From contig NZ_MTBG01000013.1 of the NCBI RefSeq assembly GCF_002119405.1, positions 29,624 through 93,623 on the forward strand: 64,000 nucleotides of DNA, given 5' to 3'. The notes below the pieces were generated by a model, which ran no database searches, was not told the DNA's origin, and saw only the letters and a list, made by a program, of their open reading frames with translations. Origin of the DNA: Pseudoruegeria sp. SK021. GTDB lineage: Bacteria; Pseudomonadota; Alphaproteobacteria; Rhodobacterales; Rhodobacteraceae. The first letter of the stretch is position 1, and each line of letters starts with the position of its first letter. This document shows, one piece after another, positions 20,814-29,827 of this stretch. The translations under genes and the position numbers were made by a program.

Positions 20814-21404
20814 TCAGTCGGTGTTACGCGGCAAAAAGCCCATAAAGACTGCTGCCCCCATGACCAGCACCACCGCCGCCTTCAAGGCAACGGCCAGACT
20901 AAGCCCGCTAGCAAGGATCGCTTCAACCAACACGGTAAGCTGGCTCAGTTGTGCCATCGCCGCGACGAACAGCACCAGATACACAGTACTGACCCGGGCC
21001 AGCGACCGGTCCCGGGCCGGATCGGCCCGGCGGGATCGGGTCTCACGCGTTTGCAGAACAACAAACAACGGCGCAAAGATAATCAGCGACGACAGCGGAT
21101 AGCTGATGCGCAACCGACCATCCAGCAGCCAATAATCGATCAGCCGATGGGCAATCAGCACGATATCGGCAACCGAAATCGCCAGCGCGACGGTAATCAG
21201 CGCATAGGTGAACATATCCCGCGCCGACAGGATCTTGCCCGGGCGCGGCACCGGGGGCGTGAACGGCGTCTCCGCCCAAGCGCCCAACGCTTCGGTGACC
21301 TCACTGTCCGACCACCCGGCGTCAATCATGGCGGTGCGCAGCGCCCCGCGATCATGCCCCGCCATCAATCCGTGACGAACAAATTCTGCAAGCTCGCGGG
21401 CCAT
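20814..21404 (-). CDS. Four-helix membrane protein with N-terminal soluble region (DUF5671-like)
   Basis: Not firmly identified. It has 196 aa. Residues 1-45 look like a small helical domain (LAEFVRHGLMAGHDRGALRTAM, shortened: LAEFVRHGL, RTAMIDAGWSDSEVTEAL), of the kind that precedes membrane helices in DUF5671-like proteins. Four hydrophobic segments follow, at about 65-90, 102-118, 139-157 and 165-190. It starts 3 bp after the tadA stop and is probably co-transcribed with it. No catalytic motif is visible. Confidence 0.7.
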   Translation of the reverse strand: MARELAEFVRHGLMAGHDRGALRTAMIDAGWSDSEVTEALGAWAETPFTPPVPRPGKILSARDMFTYALITVALAISVADIVLIAHRLIDYWLLDGRLRISYPLSSLIIFAPLFVVLQTRETRSRRADPARDRSLARVSTVYLVLFVAAMAQLSQLTVLVEAILASGLSLAVALKAAVVLVMGAAVFMGFLPRNTD

Positions 21405-21407
21405 GGT

Positions 21408-21863
21408 CTATCTCCGTTTGTCCCGGAAGAAGTCCCGCAAAAGCATCTCAGCTTCGACCCCACCAATTCCGTCATAGATGTCGGGCACATGGTGGGATTG
21501 CGCATGACTAAAGACGCGCGCCCCTTGTGCTACTCCGCCGGATTTGGGGTCGGAGGCGGCATAATACAAGCGCGGAATACGGGCGGCAGCAATGGCCGCC
21601 GCGCACATGGCACAAGGTTCCAAGGTCACATAAAGCGCATGACCGATCAGTCGTTCGGACCCCAGCGCTGCACAGGCCGCGCGAATAACGAGCATTTCGG
21701 CATGAGCGGTCGGATCAGACAATTCGCGGGTGCGGTTGCCAGCTTCGGCCACCACCTGCCCCTTGGGGTCCAGCAGAACAGCCCCGACCGGCACCTCGCC
21801 GCGGGCGGCGGCGGCGCGGGCTTGACCCAGCGCACGGTCCATATGGCTGACGAACGGCTTCAT
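21408..21863 (-). CDS. tadA: tRNA-specific adenosine deaminase TadA
   Basis: Converts A34 to inosine in tRNA-Arg(ACG). It has 151 aa. The zinc/catalytic motifs of the cytidine deaminase fold are HAEM (His zinc ligand plus catalytic Glu) and EPCAMCAAAI (two Cys ligands). ATG 21863 (MKPFVSHMDRALG) was chosen; ATG 21843 is an alternative. It is divergent from rluB, with 77 bp between. Confidence 0.94.
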   Translation of the reverse strand: MKPFVSHMDRALGQARAAAARGEVPVGAVLLDPKGQVVAEAGNRTRELSDPTAHAEMLVIRAACAALGSERLIGHALYVTLEPCAMCAAAIAAARIPRLYYAASDPKSGGVAQGARVFSHAQSHHVPDIYDGIGGVEAEMLLRDFFRDKRR

Positions 21864-21940
21864 ACAGCGGTCATGGCCCGGATCGACGCCGCCACGCAAC
21901 AGGCTTTCGCTTTGTCGCAGGACCGGATACAGCCTGAGAC

Positions 21941-22723
21941 ATGACCGATAAAGAACATACGGGCGAGCGGATCGCCAAAGTGCTGGCGCGCGCCGGAGTG
22001 GCCTCGCGTCGCGGTGCAGAAATCATCATCGCCGAAGGGCGAGTGAAGGTAAACGGCAAGCGAATCGACAGCCCGGCCCTGAATGTCGGCCCCGGCGACA
22101 AGATCACCTTGGACGGCAAACCTTTGGCCGAGCCGGAAGCGCCGCGTCTGTGGCTGTACTACAAGCCGCTCGGGCTGGTCACCACCGCCCGAGATGAAAA
22201 GGGCCGCGAAACCGTCTTTGACAGCCTGCCCGAAGATATGCCCCGGGTGCTGAGCGTCGGACGGCTGGACATCAATTCCGAAGGCCTGTTGCTGCTGACC
22301 AATGACGGCGGGATCAAGCGGCGGCTGGAACTGCCCAGCACCGGTTGGGTGCGCAAATACCGGGTCCGGGTCAAAGGCAATCCAAAAGACGACGATTTCG
22401 TCGGTTTGCGCAAAGGCGTGGTCGTGGATGGGGAACGCTTTGCGCCGATGGATATCGGCATAGACCGCATGCAAGGGGCGAATGCGTGGCTGACCATTGG
22501 CATCCGTGAAGGTAAGAACCGCGAAGTGCGCCGCGCCATGGAAAGCATCGGACTGGTTGTGAACCGGCTGATCCGGGTCAGCTATGGCCCGTTCCGTCTG
22601 GGCGATATGGAACCCGGCGCTGTGGAAGAGGTGAAGGCCCGCGTGCTGCGTGATCAGTTGGGTCTGGGCAACGCCACCCCGTCGCAAGATCCCAAAGCCC
22701 GCCCGAAACGCACCAGAAACTAA
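21941..22723 (+). CDS. rluB: Ribosomal large subunit pseudouridine synthase (RluB/RsuA family)
   Basis: Isomerises a uridine to pseudouridine in 23S rRNA, probably position 2605 (E. coli numbering) if it is RluB. It has 260 aa. An N-terminal S4 RNA-binding domain (ERIAKVLARAGVASRR, residues 9-24) precedes the catalytic domain with GRLDINSEGLLLLTND (catalytic Asp) and GKNREVRRAME. The C-terminal tail is basic. Confidence 0.93.
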   Translation: MTDKEHTGERIAKVLARAGVASRRGAEIIIAEGRVKVNGKRIDSPALNVGPGDKITLDGKPLAEPEAPRLWLYYKPLGLVTTARDEKGRETVFDSLPEDMPRVLSVGRLDINSEGLLLLTNDGGIKRRLELPSTGWVRKYRVRVKGNPKDDDFVGLRKGVVVDGERFAPMDIGIDRMQGANAWLTIGIREGKNREVRRAMESIGLVVNRLIRVSYGPFRLGDMEPGAVEEVKARVLRDQLGLGNATPSQDPKARPKRTRN

Positions 22724-22730
22724 GGTATTT

Positions 22731-22749
22731 CCCCGTGCGGGGCCGTTTT
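22731..22749 (+). terminator. Short terminator after rluB
   Basis: CCCCG (22731-22735), a two-base TG gap and CGGGG (22738-22742) form a compact stem, followed by CCG and TTTT. The stem and T-run are short, so it is a weak candidate. Confidence 0.4.
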
Positions 22750-22836
22750 CTCCGGCATTGTCATAGCATCTTTGCTTGCAGCACCCACATGATGCCCTAA
22801 TACTCGAAACGGTCGAACACGAAGGGACACGCCAGA

Positions 22837-23022
22837 ATGCTATTGGCCATGAGATTGCTCATGTTCCTCATGGTCGTGGCCGCCGTGGTCTATGGTGCCG
22901 TGTCGCTTGTGCGATGGGCCGGAAGCAGAGGAGACGTTATGTCGGGAACGGGCCTGCAAAAGCTGTCCTTCGCATTGCTTGTTGGACTGATGCTCTATGC
23001 CGCCGTGACCGGAGGGGTTTGA
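22837..23022 (+). CDS. Small membrane protein, first gene of the TelA/SPFH block
   Basis: A 61-aa protein with two hydrophobic segments (residues 4-25 and 43-59) separated by a short charged loop. ATG 22837 has AAGGGA about 10 nt upstream. Its TGA overlaps the next ATG (TGATG at 23020-23024), so the two are translationally coupled. No family is recognised. Its place at the head of the block suggests it works with the XpaC/TelA proteins. Confidence 0.65.
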   Translation: MLLAMRLLMFLMVVAAVVYGAVSLVRWAGSRGDVMSGTGLQKLSFALLVGLMLYAAVTGGV

Positions 23023-23897
23023 TGGCACAACGATTTGGCGGCAAGTATAGCCCCGACAGCAACGGGCCCGATGCTTCGCAGGCGACGTCAGAGCGTCCGT
23101 TCGCCGGAAAAACCGTCGCCCGTGCCGGGTTTCGGTCGAACGCATTGTTCCTACTGCCCTTTCCGTTTCTGATTTCAGCCTTCCGCAGTGAGCCGACCGG
23201 CCTTGCGCTGAACCTCGGCTGCTTTGGGCTGCTGATCCTTGCGGCGTGGCTGACCCGGGACGGGTTGCGCGCCGAAGACGCGTATGACGCCCGCAAAGTC
23301 GCCCGCAAACCCGCGATTCCCCGCAAAATCTTTGGGTCGGTGCTGACCGGACTGGGGCTGGCGCTGGCCGGTCTGGCCGATGGCAGCCTGTCCAATGCCG
23401 TGATTTTCGGTGGGCTTGGGGCCGTGCTGCATGGGTTTTCTTTCGGCCTCGATCCTCTGGTTAACAAAGGCATGGACAGCGCCAACCGGCACGATTCTGA
23501 ACGGGTCGCCCGGGCGATCACCGGCGCAGAAGGCCATTTGTCGGCCATGTCCGAGGCGATCAGTCGAACCCGGGACCGGACCCTTGAAAGTCGGGTCGAC
23601 CAGTTCAAGGCAACGGCCCGCAAGATGTTCCGCACCGTCGAGGACGATCCGCGCGACCTGACGGCAGCCCGCAAGTTCCTTGGCGTCTATTTGCAAGGCG
23701 CACGGGACGCGACCGTGAAATTTGCCGATCTCTACACCCGAAACCGCGACCCGCAGGCCAGAACCGACTATGTCGCGCTTTTGGATGATCTAGATCGCAA
23801 TTTTGCCGCCAAAACAGAGACACTTCTGCTGGACAACCGCACCGATCTGAACATTGAGATTGAGGTCTTGCGCGAACGTCTGGACCGCGAAACCTGA
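23022..23897 (+). CDS. XpaC-like protein (5-bromo-4-chloroindolyl phosphate hydrolysis family)
   Basis: A 291-aa protein. Residues about 40-75 and 95-135 contain paired hydrophobic segments (ALFLLPFPFLISAF, LGCFGLLILAAWL, VLTGLGLALAGLA, AVIFGGLGAVLHGF). The C-terminal half is a helical cytoplasmic domain. This layout matches the XpaC/YceF-like family, which usually sits next to telA, as here (17 bp before telA). The family name comes from an old phenotype; the real role is unknown. Confidence 0.8.
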   Translation: MAQRFGGKYSPDSNGPDASQATSERPFAGKTVARAGFRSNALFLLPFPFLISAFRSEPTGLALNLGCFGLLILAAWLTRDGLRAEDAYDARKVARKPAIPRKIFGSVLTGLGLALAGLADGSLSNAVIFGGLGAVLHGFSFGLDPLVNKGMDSANRHDSERVARAITGAEGHLSAMSEAISRTRDRTLESRVDQFKATARKMFRTVEDDPRDLTAARKFLGVYLQGARDATVKFADLYTRNRDPQARTDYVALLDDLDRNFAAKTETLLLDNRTDLNIEIEVLRERLDRET

Positions 23898-23914
23898 CTT
23901 ACCGGAGAACCTCC

Positions 23915-25081
23915 ATGTCCCAAACGATCCAAGCGAAGGCTGCCCAGACCATCACTCAGGTCGAAGAGGCCGCCCTTCCCTTGCCGATGCCAAAGAACGA
24001 CCTCGTGACGCTGGATCAGGCCGAGGCGCCGGTTGCCGACGAAATCCGGCGCCGGATGGACGAAATCGATCTGACCAATACCGGCTCGATCATCGCGTTC
24101 GGATCGGGCGCGCAGGCCGAATTGCAGCAGATCAGTCAGGCGATGCTGGCCGATGTGCGCAACAAGGATGTCGGCCCGGCGGGCGACAGCCTGAAGGAAA
24201 TCGTGTCCACCATTCGTGGGTTTTCCGTCGAAGAATTAGACCCGAATCGCAAGCGGTCCTGGTGGGACAAGCTGACTGGCAAGATGACCCCCGTGGCCCA
24301 ATTCATGGCCCGGTATGAGAATGTTCAGGACCAGATCGACAAGATCACCGATACGCTGCTGGGGCACGAGCATAAGCTGTTGAAAGACATCAAGTCGCTC
24401 GACCTGCTCTACGCCAAGACCTTGGCCTTCTACGATGAGTTGGCGGTATATATCGCGGCAGGTGACGCGAAACTGACGGCGCTAGACAGCACCGACATCC
24501 CTGCCAAAGAGGCCGCGGTGGCCGCCCAAGCCCCGGAACAGCAAGTGATGGCTGCGCAAGAACTGCGCGATCTGCGGGCCGCACGGGACGATCTGGAACG
24601 GCGGGTCCACGACCTGCGCCTGACCCGTCAGGTGACAATGCAAAGCCTGCCCTCAATTCGGTTGGTGCAGGAAAACGACAAGTCGCTGGTCACCAAGATC
24701 AACTCGACGCTCGTCAACACTGTGCCGCTGTGGGAAACCCAACTGGCACAAGCCGTGACGATCCAGCGCTCCTCCGAAGCGGCGTCGGCCGTCAAAGAAG
24801 CCAGCGATCTGACCAATGAGCTGCTCACTGCCAACGCCAAGAACCTCCGGCAGGCCAACGCCACCGTCCGCAAGGAAATGGAACGCGGTGTGTTTGATAT
24901 TGAAGCGGTCAAAGCGGCAAATGCCGATCTGATCGGCACGATCGAAGACAGCCTGCGCATTGCCGACGAAGGCAAGGCCAAGCGCAAGGCGGCTGAACAG
25001 GACTTGGTCAAGATGGAGCACGACTTGCGCGATACCCTGTCCGCCGCGAAGGCGTCATCCGCATCCAACCCGCCCGCATAG
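23915..25081 (+). CDS. telA: TelA-like toxic anion resistance protein
   Basis: A 388-aa, highly helical cytoplasmic protein of the TelA (PF05816) family, linked in other bacteria to tellurite or envelope-stress tolerance. Landmarks are WWDKLTGKMTPVAQFMARYE, a heptad-rich middle, LRLTRQVTMQSLPSIRLVQ and the late ANAKNLRQANATVRKEME. It is co-directional with the XpaC-like gene and a lipoprotein gene 12 bp downstream. The family is secure; the molecular activity is not known. Confidence 0.92.
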   Translation: MSQTIQAKAAQTITQVEEAALPLPMPKNDLVTLDQAEAPVADEIRRRMDEIDLTNTGSIIAFGSGAQAELQQISQAMLADVRNKDVGPAGDSLKEIVSTIRGFSVEELDPNRKRSWWDKLTGKMTPVAQFMARYENVQDQIDKITDTLLGHEHKLLKDIKSLDLLYAKTLAFYDELAVYIAAGDAKLTALDSTDIPAKEAAVAAQAPEQQVMAAQELRDLRAARDDLERRVHDLRLTRQVTMQSLPSIRLVQENDKSLVTKINSTLVNTVPLWETQLAQAVTIQRSSEAASAVKEASDLTNELLTANAKNLRQANATVRKEMERGVFDIEAVKAANADLIGTIEDSLRIADEGKAKRKAAEQDLVKMEHDLRDTLSAAKASSASNPPA

Positions 25082-25093
25082 TGAGGTGATCCC

Positions 25094-26083
25094 ATGCGCC
25101 CCGGCGCAGCTTTGTTTCGACGGGTCACGGGGGCCGCTGTCATGGCGGGCCTCGCGGCTTGCACAACCCCAAGCATTGCGCCGCCTGCGGCGCCCGTCCC
25201 TGTGGCCCCACCCGAGGCCATTCCGCGCCCGGCACCTCAGGCATCGGACGAAAGCAAAGCGCTGACCGCGCGGTATTCCGGGCTGGAATCAGATCTGTTG
25301 TCCCGCGGCCTGCTGCGCACTGATGGCGGCGGCATTGACACTCCGTTCGACGCGCGCATTTTGGCCAAGAATTTTATCCAAGTGGCGCTGTATGACGAAT
25401 ATGTTCCGGGTAGTAGCGGGCTAATCGCACGCGAAACCGCCAGTCGTCTGCGCCGCTGGCAAGACCCGGTGCGCCTGTCCATGGAATTTGGCAGCACCGT
25501 GCCCGACACGCAAAAGCGCAAGGATATGGCCGACGTTCAAGCGCTGGTCAGGGATCTGGTCTCGGCGTCCGATCACCCGATCTCGGTCTCCGACGATCAG
25601 CCAAATTTCGTGGTGTTGGTCATCAACGAGGACGAACGGCAGGCGATTGCGCCCCGACTGCGGGCTTTGATACCGGGGATCAGCGCGGACGTCATTCAGA
25701 CGGTCACCACCATGCCGCCCACGACGTTCTGCATGGTCATCGCCTTTTCCAGCGACGACAGTCCGTATATTTACCGCCGCGCCGTCAGCATTGTGCGCGC
25801 CGAACATCCGTCGAAATTGCGGGCCTCGTGCTTTCACGAAGAGATCACGCAAGGCATGGGTCTAGCGAATGACAGCCCGGTGGCGCGACCGTCAATCTTC
25901 AACGATGACGAAGAATTCGCGCTGTTGACCAAGCAGGACCGGCTGATGTTGACGATCCTCTACGATCCGCGCTTGTCTCCGGGCATGACCCGTGCGCAAG
26001 CGGAACCGATCGTCAAACAGATTGCAAACGAACTACTGCCACCCCAAACTCTTTCAAGTTTCCACGAGGCGAGAGAAAGCTAA
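25094..26083 (+). CDS. DUF2927 lipoprotein
   Basis: A 329-aa exported lipoprotein. The signal peptide ends in the lipobox LAAC (Cys about residue 23), followed by a Pro/Ala-rich linker (24-48). The globular part contains the DUF2927-type region: NFIQVALYDEY, RRWQDPVRLSMEFG, HPISVSDDQPNFVVLVI, and CFHEEITQGMGLANDS, whose HEE resembles a metalloprotease-like site. That last link is suggestive only. It lies between telA and the SPFH gene, whose ATG starts 1 bp after this stop codon. Confidence 0.82.
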   Translation: MRPGAALFRRVTGAAVMAGLAACTTPSIAPPAAPVPVAPPEAIPRPAPQASDESKALTARYSGLESDLLSRGLLRTDGGGIDTPFDARILAKNFIQVALYDEYVPGSSGLIARETASRLRRWQDPVRLSMEFGSTVPDTQKRKDMADVQALVRDLVSASDHPISVSDDQPNFVVLVINEDERQAIAPRLRALIPGISADVIQTVTTMPPTTFCMVIAFSSDDSPYIYRRAVSIVRAEHPSKLRASCFHEEITQGMGLANDSPVARPSIFNDDEEFALLTKQDRLMLTILYDPRLSPGMTRAQAEPIVKQIANELLPPQTLSSFHEARES

Positions 26084-26084
26084 C

Positions 26085-27209
26085 ATGTCCATATTTAATT
26101 TCCTCTCGGGAGAGTTCATTGACGTCATCCATTGGACCGACGACACCCGGAACACCATGGTGTGGCGGTTTGAACGTCAGGGCCACGCGATCAAATACGG
26201 GGCTAAGCTGACCGTCCGCGAGGGACAAGCAGCCGTATTCGTCCACGAGGGGCAGATTGCCGACGTGTTCACACCAGGCCTTTACATGTTGGAAACCAAC
26301 AACATGCCGGTGATGACGACGCTTCAGCACTGGGATCATGGCTTTCGCTCGCCGTTCAAGTCCGAAATCTATTTCGTCAACACGACCCGGTTCAACAATC
26401 TGAAATGGGGCACCAAGAACCCGATCATTCTGCGCGATCCGGAATACGGTCCGGTACGGGTCCGCGCCTTCGGCACCTACACGATCCGCGTGTCTGACCC
26501 GGCACGGTTCATGGTTGAAATCGTCGGGACCGACGGTGAGTTCACCATGGATGAGATCAGCTTTCAGGTCCGCAATATCATCGTTCAGGAATTCAGCCGG
26601 GTGATCGCCGCGTCCGGCATTCCGGTGCTGGACATGGCGGCAAACACCGCCGACCTTGGCAAGCTGATCGCAACCGAAATCAGCGCGACCCTGACCGGCT
26701 ATGGCCTGACCATGCCCGAACTCTATATCGAAAACATCTCTCTGCCCGAAGCGGTCGAGGCCGCGCTCGACAAACGCACATCGGCGGGACTTGCCGGTGA
26801 TTTGGGCCGCTTTACCCAATATTCCGCCGCCGAGGCAATGACCGCCGCAGCCGCCACCCCCGGCAGTGCCATGGGCGCATCAATCGGGGCCGGCATGGGC
26901 ATGGGCATGGGGGCACAGATGACGCAGCCCGGCCCGTGGGGCGCCCGCCCGCAACAACCCGCAGCCCAAGCTGCCCCGATGCAGCCCCCGCCGCCACCGC
27001 CAGTGGAACATGTCTGGCACATTGCCGAAGGCGGCGCGACCAAAGGGCCATTCTCAAAGGCCGCCATGGGCCGCATGGTCACGGATGGCGCGCTGACGCG
27101 GGAAACTCATGTCTGGACCGCGGGACAGGACGGCTGGATTCGTGCCGAGGACGTCACAGAACTGGCGCAGCTTTTCACGGTGATGCCGCCGCCACCACCC
27201 GGTGCCTGA
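26085..27209 (+). CDS. SPFH-domain protein with C-terminal GYF_2 domain (YdjI/virion-core-like)
   Basis: A 374-aa protein. Residues about 1-245 form an SPFH (band 7) domain of the soluble YdjI type: IDVIHWTDDTRNTMVWRFE, REGQAAVFVHEGQ, FGTYTIRVSDPARF. A Gly/Met/Ala/Pro-rich linker (about 255-325, including GAGMGMGMGAQM and PPPPPP) leads to a GYF_2/DUF4339 domain (WHIAEGGATKGPFS, VWTAGQDGWIRAEDV). The start is ATG 26085. SPFH proteins of this group are associated with membrane-stress (Psp-like) systems. The next gene encodes a zinc-ribbon membrane protein, as in the B. subtilis ydjF-I operon. Confidence 0.9.
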   Translation: MSIFNFLSGEFIDVIHWTDDTRNTMVWRFERQGHAIKYGAKLTVREGQAAVFVHEGQIADVFTPGLYMLETNNMPVMTTLQHWDHGFRSPFKSEIYFVNTTRFNNLKWGTKNPIILRDPEYGPVRVRAFGTYTIRVSDPARFMVEIVGTDGEFTMDEISFQVRNIIVQEFSRVIAASGIPVLDMAANTADLGKLIATEISATLTGYGLTMPELYIENISLPEAVEAALDKRTSAGLAGDLGRFTQYSAAEAMTAAAATPGSAMGASIGAGMGMGMGAQMTQPGPWGARPQQPAAQAAPMQPPPPPPVEHVWHIAEGGATKGPFSKAAMGRMVTDGALTRETHVWTAGQDGWIRAEDVTELAQLFTVMPPPPPGA

Positions 27210-27260
27210 GCGATCCTTGATGCGCCGTAACTTGCCTTTCGTTTACGACCGGGACTTGTG

Positions 27261-28364
27261 ATGTCAACCGAGATGGAACAGCACAAGTTTCCGTGCGAAC
27301 AATGCGGTGCCGACTTGCGGTTTGATCCCGGTCAGGGCCAGCTTATTTGTGACCATTGCGGCCACACGCAAGAGCTGACCGACCGCAGCAACAATCCGTG
27401 GGGAAGCACCACCCTAAGGGAGATGGATTTCAAGACGGCCCTCGACGGGCGCTTGCCCGAGGTCGATCTGGAAGAAACCCGGGTCCTGAATTGCAGCAAT
27501 TGCGGCGCGCAGGTCGAATTTGAACCGGGCATTCATGCCGCCGAATGCCCGTTCTGCGCCACTCCGGTCGTGACCGATACCGGCATCAGCCGCCACATCA
27601 AACCCAAGGGCCTGCTGCCCTTTGCGATGGATCAGAATGCCGCCAAATCGGCGATGACCGACTGGTTGGGGCGCCTGTGGTTCGCCCCGTCCGGACTGGC
27701 AGATTATGCCCGCAAGGGCCGCCGACTTGACGGCATTTATGTCCCCTACTGGACCTTCGATGCCAGGACCCGCAGCCGCTATACCGGTCAGCACGGCACG
27801 GTGTATTATGAGACCCGAACTGTGCGTCGGGACGGCAAGTTGCATACCGAAAGGGTCGCGAAAGTGCGCTGGCGTTCAGCGCGGGGCCAAGTTGCGCGGA
27901 TGTTCGACGATGTTCTGGTGCTGGCCAGCCGGTCGTTGCCGCGCAAGTTTACTGATGGGCTGATGCCGTGGGATCTGTCGCAACTTGAACCCTACGCGCC
28001 AGAATATCTGGCCGGGTTGCGGGCTGAAGCCTATATGATCGAGCTTGACGAAGCCTTTGGAACCGCCCGCGCCGAGATGGACCGCACCATTGAGCGGGAC
28101 GTGCGCTTTGACATCGGCGGCGACCGACAGCGGGTGACCAGCATCGACACGCAGGTCTCGGATGTGACCTTCAAACACGTCTTGCTGCCGATCTGGGTGG
28201 CGGCCTACCGATACAACGGCAAAAGCTATCGGTTTGTCGTGAACGGGCAAACCGGGCGGGTCCAAGGCGAACGCCCCTACTCGGTCTGGAAGATTGCGGC
28301 AGCCGTGATTGTGGGCCTTTTGATCGCTGGCGGCATCGCGTATGTTAACGCTATCAGCCAATAG
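27261..28364 (+). CDS. Double zinc-ribbon protein with C-terminal membrane anchor (YdjG-like)
   Basis: A 367-aa protein often misnamed a primosomal protein N' helicase; no helicase motif is present. Two N-terminal zinc ribbons are visible: CEQCG with CDHCG (residues 11-38) and CSNCG with CPFC (residues 77-102). A central domain (IYVPYWTFDARTRSRYTG) follows, and a single membrane helix lies at the C-terminus (IAAAVIVGLLIAGGIAYV). ATG 27261 was chosen over the adjacent GTG. It is the last gene of the TelA/SPFH block and probably anchors the SPFH partner to the membrane. Confidence 0.85.
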   Translation: MSTEMEQHKFPCEQCGADLRFDPGQGQLICDHCGHTQELTDRSNNPWGSTTLREMDFKTALDGRLPEVDLEETRVLNCSNCGAQVEFEPGIHAAECPFCATPVVTDTGISRHIKPKGLLPFAMDQNAAKSAMTDWLGRLWFAPSGLADYARKGRRLDGIYVPYWTFDARTRSRYTGQHGTVYYETRTVRRDGKLHTERVAKVRWRSARGQVARMFDDVLVLASRSLPRKFTDGLMPWDLSQLEPYAPEYLAGLRAEAYMIELDEAFGTARAEMDRTIERDVRFDIGGDRQRVTSIDTQVSDVTFKHVLLPIWVAAYRYNGKSYRFVVNGQTGRVQGERPYSVWKIAAAVIVGLLIAGGIAYVNAISQ

Positions 28365-28422
28365 CGGCGACCTTGGCGCACCCGCGACGGCGTGCGCCCA
28401 GACTATCTGAGGGGAGAAACGG

Positions 28423-29346
28423 ATGATCCTGTGCTGCGGCGAAGCCCTGATCGACATGCTGCCACGTCAAGCCACCACTGGCGGAGCCTGTTTTCAACCC
28501 TTCTCGGGCGGCGCGGTGTTCAACACCTCCATCGCCCTTGGCCGCTTGGGCGCGCCTGCGGGCCTGTTCTCTGGTCTGTCCAACGATCTGTTTGGTGCGC
28601 AATTGGTCGCCACCCTGACCGATAGCGGCGTCGACACCGATTTGGCCGTGCGCAGCGACCGCCCGTCAACCCTTGCCTTCGTGGAATTGACCGACGGACA
28701 GGCGCGCTATGCGTTTTATGACGAAAACACCGCTGGCCGGATGCTGTCGGTCGATGACTTGCCCCCGATCCCTGCCGATGTCAGCACCCTCTTTTTCGGT
28801 GGGATCAGCTTGGCGGTCGAACCATGTGGCGCCACCTACGAGCATCTGATGCTGACCGAGGGCACAACCCGGGTCACCATGATCGACCCCAACATCCGCC
28901 CCGGCTTTATCAAGGATGAAAGCGCCTATCGGGCGCGGTTGGACCGGATGATCCGTGCAGCCGACATCGTGAAACTGTCAGATGAGGATCTGCATTGGCT
29001 GGTGGGCATCGGCGATAGTCGTGAGCTGGCACGCAAGGTCTTGGCCATGGGCCCGCGATTGGTCTGCATCACCGAGGGCGCCAAGGGTGCGTGGGGCATC
29101 ACCGCCGACCATGACGTTTTTGTCAACGCAACCAAGGTCACGCCCGTCGATACTGTCGGGGCCGGCGACACCTTCAACGCAGGCGTGCTGGCCGCGCTGC
29201 ATGAGGCGGGGGCGTTGGCCGGTGGCACGCTTGCCACCCTGTCCGAAGAGGTCATCCGCGACGCTGTGCGTCTGGCGACCCACGCGGCCGCCGTTACCGT
29301 ATCCCGCGAGGGGGCCAATCCACCACGCCGATCTGAACTGGCCTGA
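28423..29346 (+). CDS. PfkB-family sugar kinase (fructokinase-like)
   Basis: A 307-aa cytoplasmic carbohydrate kinase. The N-terminal PfkB signature region is [19 protein letters not shown] and the ATP/anion-hole signature is [17 protein letters not shown], with the catalytic Asp in GAGD. The closest pattern is fructokinase (ScrK/FrkA). ATG 28423 has GGGGAG upstream. Its stop overlaps the dtd start by 1 bp (TGATG). Confidence 0.9.
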   Translation: MILCCGEALIDMLPRQATTGGACFQPFSGGAVFNTSIALGRLGAPAGLFSGLSNDLFGAQLVATLTDSGVDTDLAVRSDRPSTLAFVELTDGQARYAFYDENTAGRMLSVDDLPPIPADVSTLFFGGISLAVEPCGATYEHLMLTEGTTRVTMIDPNIRPGFIKDESAYRARLDRMIRAADIVKLSDEDLHWLVGIGDSRELARKVLAMGPRLVCITEGAKGAWGITADHDVFVNATKVTPVDTVGAGDTFNAGVLAALHEAGALAGGTLATLSEEVIRDAVRLATHAAAVTVSREGANPPRRSELA

Positions 29347-29795
29347 TGCGGGCGTTGATTCAGCGGGTCAGCTCTGCTGAGGTCCGGGTTGCAGATACCT
29401 GCATCGGCGCAATCGGTCCCGGCCTTGTGATCCTTGTCTGCGCCATGGCCGGTGACAGTGACAGCACGGTTGCCCCCTTGGCGGCCAAAATCGCCAAACT
29501 GAAGATTTTCAGCGACGAGGCCGGCAAGATGAACCGCTCGGTGTTGGACACGGGCGGCGCGGTCCTTGTCGTCAGCCAATTCACCCTTGCCGCCGACATC
29601 CGCAGCGGCAACCGGCCCGGGTTTTCCCATGCGGCCGCCCCCGCCGATGGCAAACGGCTCTATGAGGCGTTCGTCCACGCGCTTTCTGACTTATCAGTGC
29701 CGGTCGAGACCGGAGAATTCGGCGCCGACATGGCGGTGCACCTGATCAATGACGGACCGGTCACCATCTGGATGGATACCGCCAAGCCTGCCTGA
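29346..29795 (+). CDS. dtd: D-aminoacyl-tRNA deacylase
   Basis: Removes D-amino acids (and Gly from mischarged tRNA-Ala) from tRNAs. It has 149 aa. The N-terminus [15 protein letters not shown], the SQFTLAAD motif and the C-terminal NDGPVTIW (Gly-cisPro motif) are all present. It is coupled to the upstream kinase gene through the TGATG overlap. Confidence 0.95.
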   Translation: MRALIQRVSSAEVRVADTCIGAIGPGLVILVCAMAGDSDSTVAPLAAKIAKLKIFSDEAGKMNRSVLDTGGAVLVVSQFTLAADIRSGNRPGFSHAAAPADGKRLYEAFVHALSDLSVPVETGEFGADMAVHLINDGPVTIWMDTAKPA

Positions 29796-29827
29796 TCCCA
29801 GCGCCTTTACAGATTTCCCGTACCGGC

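Noticed and set aside
27261..28364. Primosomal protein N' helicase
   Set aside because: No Walker motifs or helicase motifs are present; the protein is two zinc ribbons, an unknown domain and a membrane helix.
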